NCBI GenBank assembly: GCA_950097015.1
Contig: CATNEN010000034.1
Coordinates: 2,891,501-2,955,500, forward strand
From: Macrostomum hystrix
Lineage: Eukaryota > Platyhelminthes > Macrostomidae
Direction of reading: 5' to 3'
DNA length: 64,000 bases
Shown: positions 57,995 to 64,000 of the stretch, in pieces
How the letters are laid out: the number at the start of each line of letters is the position of its first letter
How positions within the stretch are numbered: position 1 is the stretch's first letter
Notes under the pieces: generated by a model
Database searches by the model: none
What the model was told of the DNA's origin: nothing
Seen by the model: the letters and a program-made list of their open reading frames with translations, nothing else
Position numbers and translations under genes: made by a program

Positions 57995-58317
57995 ACTTTT
58001 GTCTCCCTAACTTACCTTGCCTTTGCGCTCCTTTGCTGCTTACCTGATGTCCCAGCTACCTGCCCCTGCCCGCCAACTCAACAACAGCCCGCGTCTCTTT
58101 GACTCTCTCAGAATCTTTGCTAGTCGATTTTCCCGATAATTAAAAGCCTTTCGAGATTAATTCGTCGAATTTTCTGAGCAAATATTGTTTTTAATTTTTT
58201 TAAAAGGTATTCTAACACCGTTTTTGATGTACAAAAAGAGTAAAACAAAACAAACCAGAGAATGCATATCACTAGCACAAATTCACTCTACTAATAATTC
58301 AATTAATTGATTACACC
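57995..58317. other. Spacer
   Basis: AT-rich after a GC-rich start. Possible 3' UTR of the preceding candidate exon. Confidence 0.35.
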
Positions 58318-58605
58318 TGCCCCAATTGGGTCAGATGTGCAGCCGACAGCACAGCCGCAGCTAATGCGCGGCGCATCTGAAGGCTGCGTACAGCTGTTCA
58401 GTCCATGGACTGGGGGGACGCCACACCCACCTTCAATTATCCCAGCTGATGCTGGTACCCATTTAACAGCTGGGTGAACTGAAGCAATGCAGAGTTAAGT
58501 GTCTTGCTAAAGGACACAAATTGTTCAGGGGAGTCGGGAATCGAACCCCCGACCTTCAAGTCGTGAGTCCGACGCCCTAACCACTAGGCTACAACCTCTG
58601 CTCTA
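58318..58605 (-). mobile_element. SINE family A, complete copy
   Basis: On the minus strand it begins with a tRNA-derived head containing an A-box (tagcctagtgg, 58581-58591) and a B-box (ggttcgattcc, 58537-58547). The body contains ttgtgtcctttagcaagaca, ggtaccagcatcagctggg, cagtccatggactgaacagc and a tail near cccaattggggcaggtg. It serves as the reference for the other copies in this window. Confidence 0.85.
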
Positions 58606-59479
58606 CTAAACTCTACTAAGCATATCGTACTACTCAAAAGTACGAGTAGTGACCATTGCGCCCTTAAATAATATGCAAAACCAAATTCAAGGTCGCTTTT
58701 ATATCGCAAATTGCAAGACGCATCGAGCCTGTTATGAGACAGAAGTATTTTCTGACATTGCCGACGTATTTTATGTACATATTTGTTACAGTAGTATCAA
58801 AGCATATATTTGCGAATTATACCCCTCGCGAAAAATTCTATATATATATTGTTATCAAATTTTAACAAGCTAAAATAAAAGTACAAGGCTGTACAGCTTG
58901 GCGTCAGTTAAGAGCCAAGTTAAAAAAATATCAGGCTGCTAAATTGCTAAAGGTTTTGAAATCTGTGCTTAACTCGATACATTGGCTGCCCAATATATTG
59001 TCCAAATATGTACGTTGAGAAATAGGAGATCATTTTACTCAGACAGATAAAAGAAGACAGGCAGGACTTTCTTTTCGCAAATGATTGACTGAAACTCAAT
59101 GAGAAGAAGACTAAATTTTGGCCTCTTAAACCGTTTCTTCATTGTATTTATTAGAATTGATTTGAGAAGTGGACTGGATGTAGGGTTTAAATAGAAGGCC
59201 ATTCAAAGGCATTTAAAAAACCTCTACAGAATTCAACAACTGCTCAAAAAAGACTTTTGAAGAAAACTGGAGTTTTTGCCTGTCAGTTCTTATTAAGTCA
59301 GTTCTTATCTGCTTCATCGATTGCTTTCAGAAAGGGAATGGCTTTTTTCTGCTTTTGCTGCTCACTGACTGTACTAGCAGAAAAATTATGAAAAAAACAG
59401 TTAGTGTTCGAAGCAGAAAGTCCTGCCAGGTATACACTTCAAACAACCACGGAAAAAGTGATGTATACTCAAATATTTT
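58606..59479. other. AT-rich spacer
   Basis: No gene or element recognised. Confidence 0.4.
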
Positions 59480-60025
59480 TCCGTGAATGGGAGACTGTGT
59501 GAATAGGAGACTGTGTGAATGGGAGCCTGCGTGAATGGGAGACTGTGTGAATGGAAGACTGTGTGAATGGGAGACTGTGTGAATGGGAGACTGTGTGAAT
59601 GGGAGACTGTGTGAATGGAAGACTGCGTGAATGGGAGCCTGCGTGAATAGGAGACTGTGTGAATGGGAGCCTGCGTGAATGGGAGACTGTGTGAATGGAA
59701 GACTGTGTGAATGGGAGACTGTGTGAATGGGAGACTGTGTGAATGGGAGCCTGCGTGAATAGGAGACTGTGTGAATGGGAGCCTGCGTGAATGGGAGACT
59801 GTGTGAATGGAAGACTGTGTGAATGGGAGACTGTGTGAATGGGAGACTGTGTGAATGGGAGACTGTGTGAATGGAAGACTGCGTGAATGGGAGCCTGCGT
59901 GAATGGGAGCCTGCGTGAATGGGAGCCTGCGTGAATGGGAGACTGTGTGAATGGGAGACTGTGTGAATGGGAGGCTGTGTGAATGGGAGACTGTGTGAAT
60001 GGAAGACTGTGTGAATGCAAGACTG
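59480..60025 (+). repeat. Minisatellite, 16-bp unit (gtgaatgggagactgt)
   Basis: About 34 copies with variants gagcctgc and gaagactgt. Three long minus-strand frames through it are artefacts. Confidence 0.95.
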
Positions 60026-60664
60026 TAGATGAGCCTTCTCGTCGTCAGCGTCAACAATATCCACTTTTAGCTACAACAACAAATAGCGTCGATAATCCTG
60101 TTTGTGCAGCATTGAAACCGAGCTGAGAATCATTTTTTGGGTTTTTCGCACCGCCCGAGACTTCCCTGCCTTCAATTCAAATCGCGTGATCCCATCCCAT
60201 CACAAGCAATCTGATCGCACCACAATTCCCCTAGAAAATGTGCTCACGCCCTGGCCGATGCTGCTGGGCCTTCATCGCACAGCCCTGGCGCCATATATTG
60301 AATTAAGCAAATTCATATTTTTAACTGGCACATATTTGTCAGAGAAATGATGACTTGGGCAGAAATGCTGACTGCGTGAAACGTAAGCCACAGCAGGGTT
60401 GTGGCACATTGCTATCCGATTCTTCATCAGTTGTTTCGTTCTCTTGCCTGCGCTGCTGGTGCTTCATCTAGGAATCTGGTGTTACTAATGAGCATCATAA
60501 TGGAGAATGTGCATTTGTCGACTGCCTTTAGTTTATTAATTTTTGTCACATATTATCGAACTTCATATTAAATAGTAGGATAAGCAATACGAAATTAGAT
60601 TGACTGCACTATCGACAGTGAAAAGCTTTTCCATTTTACTTTTGTAATTAGGAATGCGATGCGA
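60026..60664. other. Spacer
   Basis: No feature recognised. Confidence 0.4.
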
Positions 60665-60765
60665 GAAAGTAGATAAAGATGAGAGCGGAGAGATGAGAGC
60701 GGAGAGATGAGAGCGGAGAGATGAGAGCGGAGAGATGAGAGCGGAGAGATGAGAGCGGAGAGATG
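60665..60765 (+). repeat. Minisatellite, 14-bp unit (gatgagagcggaga)
   Basis: About 7 nearly perfect copies. Confidence 0.9.
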
Positions 60766-61207
60766 AGACACACAATAATTTACTACGGGAGAAAAAAAAA
60801 CAGAACAAGAGTATGTTAGTATATGTTTCATGAAATATTAATTTTTAATTCAAAATTTGAATTGCTTTTGCTGACAATAATCGTGATGCAAAATCCCGAC
60901 ACAGACCTCGAAACATATTTTTACTGAATCGCGATTGCTATTGGCCAAATCTAAATACGAGTGGGCTGATCGGATGTCTGGGGTGATTTTATGGGGGGTT
61001 TAGCCTCTGATCCAATCCCTAGCAGAGTTAAGAGTCTCTGATGGCATTGGTAGAGAGAGAAGAGTTGGGACAGGGCGGGTCATGGCTAGTAAAACTCGCG
61101 TCATCAACGCTCACCCTGACTGCTTGATGGATTCGCCAATTCTGCCAATATCCCATTACATCCCAATTAAAGGTGACGGATTTCTGATTTCAGCGCTGAA
61201 TTACAAA
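60766..61207. other. Upstream region of the peptide-precursor gene
   Basis: A 3' splice-like gatttctgatttcag ends at 61193, 14 nt before the ATG. The frame stays open up to 61082 but has no better start. No promoter recognised. Confidence 0.4.
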
Positions 61208-63885
61208 ATGGGTCACAAGTCTGTTCAGACGGGATCTTGGCTGCTGCTGCTGCTGCTGCTGCTGTGCTTGGACACTGTAACTGCCAACAAGGGCTTTAGC
61301 CGTGGTAAGGTCCTAGCGCCTGTCCATTCTTAATAATAATTATCTCTGTCTCCTTGGTGCCTCTGTGTCTGTCTGTCTGTCCTTGATGCCTCTGTGTCTG
61401 TCTTCTTGTCTGTCCTTGACGCCTCTGTGTCTGTCTGTCTGTCCTTGATGCCTCTGTGTCTGTCTGTCTGTCCTTGATGTCTCTGTGTCTGTCTGTCTGT
61501 CCTTGATGCCTCTGTGTCTGTCTGTCTGTCCTTGATGCCTCTGTGTCTGTCTTCTTGTCTGTCCTTGACGTCTGTCTGTCCTTGATGTCTTTGTGTCTGT
61601 ATGCCTGTCTGTCCTTGATGTCTTTGTGTCTGTCTGCCTGTCTGTCCTTGATGTCTTTGTGTCTGTCTGCCTGTCTGTCCTTGATGTCTTTGTGTCTGCC
61701 TGCCTGTCTGTCCTTGATGTCTTTGTGTCTGTCTGCCTGTCTGTCCTTGATGTCTTTGTGTCTGTGTGCCTGTCTGTCCTTGATGTCTTTGTGTCTGTCT
61801 GCCTGTCTGTCCTTGATGTCTTTGTGTCTGTCTGCCTGTCTGTCCTTGACGTCTGTCTGTCCTTGATGTTTTTGTGTCTGTCTGCCTGTCTGTCCTTGAT
61901 GTCTGTCTGTCCTTGATGTCTTTGTGCCTGTCTGCCTACCTGTCCTTGATGTCTTTGTCTGTCTGCTTGTCTGTCCTTGACGTTTGCCTGTCCTAGGAGT
62001 CTCTCTGTCCTTGGTGTCTCTATGTCTCTCTCCCTGTCTGTCCATGATGTCTGCCTGTCATTGTTGCCTGTGACATCTAGTGGTGTCTTTCTCTCTATCT
62101 GTATGTTTAGAAGCGGTATTTATATGCATTTTTCAATGCAGCTTTCGAGCATGAATCTAAATTAATTATTAATTTGCTTATCGTTTTGGATTCGAACCCA
62201 GGACCATCCGAAATGCTTTCGAAAAAAAAATTTCGGAAGTAGCACTTTTTTCCAAAGATGCTTGTGCAGTCAATAATATCTTAGATGCGTCATCAGTGGG
62301 TACCTCCTGACCATCATTCAGTGCCGCATGATTCTTGCTAGCTCTCTGTGCTGGAAGAACTTTTCTGTTGTTTTTTTCTCCTTTTTCGCCTGGCGAATCA
62401 AGCCTTTCATTTCCCGTTGCTTGGGGCGAATAATTTTTCTACTTTTTTCTGTTTCTTTGAAGTTGTCAGTCAGTCTGTGCTCGACTCAAGGACTCCGGGG
62501 AAATAACAGGGTGTTGTTCTGGCCGGCGACCTCTCATGTTACCTGTGCCTGCGTCACAAAGTATAGGCTTTGCTTCAGTGTCTAAATGCAAGCCGCGAAC
62601 TTTGCAATTAGACTTTCTTAATGTTGTTTTCCATTTTTGGGAGGCAGATAGATAACAAGTACTGGCTGCCCATTGTCATTCTAGATGCCAGACAAAGCTA
62701 GATAGATGCTGTCAGGTAGATGCTGTCAGATAGATGCTGTCAGATGGATGCTGTCAGATGGATGCTGTCAGATAGATACTGTCAGATAGATACTGTCAGA
62801 TGGATGCTGTCAGATAGATGCTGTCAGATAGATACTGTCAGGTAGATACTGTCAGGTAGATACTATCAGGTAGATGCTGTCAGGTAGATACTGTCAGGTA
62901 GATGCTGTCAGATGGATGCTGTCAGATAGATGCTGTCAGATGGATGCTGTCAGATGGATGCTGTCAGATAGATGCTGTCAGGTAGATACTGTCAGGTAGA
63001 TGCTGTCAGATGGATGCTGTCAATAAGATGCTGTCAGATGGATGCTGTCAGATAGATGCTGTATAATATATGAACTTGTTATAACATCGCTGTCACATTT
63101 CTAAGGATTATTTTAAAGTCTTCACCTGTTTGGAAGCTAAATATGTAAATTAAACCGTGCGGTATAGTTCAAATGAAAGTTACATTACCAGGATGCTCAT
63201 GTTCAATTGGGAGCGCTAGAGGTTAGAGACGCGCAATTCTGAAGGAGAGGTCGAGAGTTCGAATCTTGCGCCAAAGTAAAGCCAATTTACAACCTTAAGC
63301 AGGACACCAAATCGCCTATTGCTTCAGTTCACACAGCTGTGAAAACAAGCAGAACTATGAGCGGTTGTGGCGACCTCCCCAGTGCACAGACTGTACAGTT
63401 CACAGACTGAGAAGACTATGCTGTCTTCTCTCTCTGGCTTTAGATTTAGACATAAATCTAAAACCGCCAGCCAATCAATAAGTGGGACGGGGTTAGAACT
63501 AGCACGAAGGCCACACAAACCCCACACAAACAGGAGAAGAGGGCTGATTGGCTCAAGCCAAGCGGGGCTGAGATAAGGGAAGAGAAATAGAAGAAAAAGT
63601 TCAGCCAATCGGATCAGGGCTCGGGGTAAATGCGGGAGATAAGGCAAACCAGCCAGAACTCCAACACGTTTTCCAGAGGAGTCTGCCGCCAATCGCTTCG
63701 AGCCAGACGACGAAGAACGAGCTGACGAGGAATTCGCAGCCGGCGCTAGCAACGAAGATGACTGGACGCCTGCGAGGAGGGGTCGCGTGACTTTGCGAAT
63801 GCTCGAGCGGCTGCGAGCCAAGGAGGCCCCAGTCAGTAGGATCAAGCGCTGCCGAATCGGTCGAGCAGCCTGCATGCTGGGCTGA
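61208..63885 (+). CDS. Putative secreted peptide (neuropeptide) precursor
   Basis: Exons 61208..61304 and 63677..63885 joined in phase 1 (CGT G|AG GAG) give 101 residues. Exon 1 encodes a signal peptide with a run of eight leucines (SWLLLLLLLLCLDTVTA, cleavage near residue 26). Exon 2 encodes an acidic spacer (FEPDDEERADEEF), a dibasic ARR site, an amphipathic stretch (GRVTLRMLERLRAKEAP), then IKR followed by the C-terminal CRIGRAACMLG. Cleavage after KR and amidation at the final Gly would release a cyclic C-x6-C peptide ending Met-Leu-amide. This is the usual layout of a prohormone. I do not recognise the family: allatostatin-C also has C-x6-C but a different sequence. The second exon is too short for routine ORF calling. 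The intron holds two minisatellites and a SINE. Exon pairing is inferred from phase and protein architecture. Confidence 0.55.
61365..62050 (+). repeat. Minisatellite, 33-bp unit in the peptide-gene intron
   Basis: About 20 copies built of gatgtctttgtgtctgtc and tgcctgtctgtcctt. The first third uses a shorter unit with gatgcctctgtg. It begins about 60 nt after the donor. Confidence 0.9.
62051..62694. other. Unique intronic sequence
   Basis: No gene or element recognised. Short ttttcc-rich stretches near 62360. Confidence 0.4.
62695..63062 (+). repeat. Minisatellite, 14-bp unit (gatagatgctgtca) in the peptide-gene intron
   Basis: About 26 copies with gatggatgctg and ggtagatactg variants. Confidence 0.95.
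63195..63415 (+). mobile_element. Diverged tRNA-derived SINE
   Basis: gcgctagaggttagagacg (A-box-like) and gagttcgaatctt (B-box-like) are followed by gcaggacaccaaatcgcc, ttcagttcacacagctgtga and a cagtgcacagactgtacag core comparable to family A. It is a relative rather than a recent copy. Confidence 0.6.
63471..63609. promoter_or_regulatory. Cluster of three CCAAT boxes
   Basis: gccaatcaat (CCAAT 63471-63475), gattggc (inverted, 63547-63551) and gccaatcgg (63605-63609) lie in a moderately GC-rich block 68 nt before exon 2 of the peptide gene. This is unusual for an intron and could be an internal or downstream promoter. Confidence 0.3.
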
Positions 63886-64000
63886 ATGACGATAATGACG
63901 GTGGGGCAGATTCCCCTCACCGCACTGTCAGCATCCCCTTATAACTGTGCGCTCCTCTATTGAATTTATTAATCTCCTTGTTAGCAAAAGCAACTCCTGG

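Noticed and set aside
58537-58605. Possible functional tRNA gene on the minus strand
   Set aside because: A- and B-boxes are good, but no acceptor-stem pairing is evident and the sequence continues into a repeated SINE body also found elsewhere.
59327-60064. Minus-strand frames rich in HSHSLPFTQ repeats
   Set aside because: They are translations of the 16-bp array, open in all three minus frames because 16-bp units cycle through frames without stops.
61365-62050. 107-codon Cys/Leu/Ser-rich plus-strand frames
   Set aside because: They are translations of the 33-bp intronic array, also open in other frames.
63324-63920. 198-codon minus-strand frame over the right edge
   Set aside because: It covers SINE, CCAAT-rich and exon 2 sequence of the peptide gene. 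It has no domain, and the plus strand gives a phase-matched prohormone exon with proper cleavage sites.

Overview
The window is eukaryotic and almost certainly metazoan. The genes have introns with GT-AG ends, and the products are animal families: a Rap1 GTPase, a CNG channel, an Ajuba/zyxin-type LIM protein, a Gal3ST-type sulfotransferase, an EF-hand protein and neuropeptide-like precursors. GC-rich exons in AT-rich intergenic DNA, very many minisatellites, tRNA-derived SINEs, and 3' splice sites just upstream of nearly every start codon suggest a lophotrochozoan with spliced-leader trans-splicing. A free-living flatworm such as Macrostomum would fit; that is inference, not proof.

Layout. 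1-535: 3' end of an NPY/NPF-like precursor. 1.0-4.0 kb: minisatellites, including one family in opposed orientation. 4.6-5.8 kb: a 5'-truncated LINE with an RNase H domain. 5.9-7.0 kb: a 15-bp satellite. 7.0-8.9 kb: palindromes and a decayed Crypton-like tyrosine recombinase. 11.2-12.4 kb (-): EF-hand protein, 3 exons. 16.4-18.7 kb (+): Rap1, 3 exons. 21.1-27.3 kb (-): CNG channel alpha subunit, 5 exons, with a hAT MITE in its first intron. 29.4-32.2 kb (+): Ajuba-like LIM protein, 3 exons. 34.1-37.2 kb (-): REXO5-like DEDDh exonuclease, 4 exons. 37.2-38.3 kb: a minisatellite fused to a SINE. 39.1-40.4 kb (-): PX-domain sorting-nexin-like protein. 41.2-44.0 kb: a MULE remnant and one MITE nested in another. 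50.4-51.8 kb (-): Gal3ST-like sulfotransferase, 2 exons. 54-60 kb: satellites, a second hAT MITE and a full-length SINE. 61.2-63.9 kb (+): a two-exon putative secreted peptide precursor.

The genes do not form an operon or pathway; this is a gene-poor invertebrate region where repeats fill most introns and spacers. The most interesting items are the two neuropeptide-type precursors at the window edges (the right-hand one has no family I recognise), the minisatellite that seems to come from a SINE A-box, the TSD-flanked MITEs (one nested), and the acceptor-next-to-ATG pattern. All gene models were built by eye from reading frame, splice-site and family alignment; no search was run.
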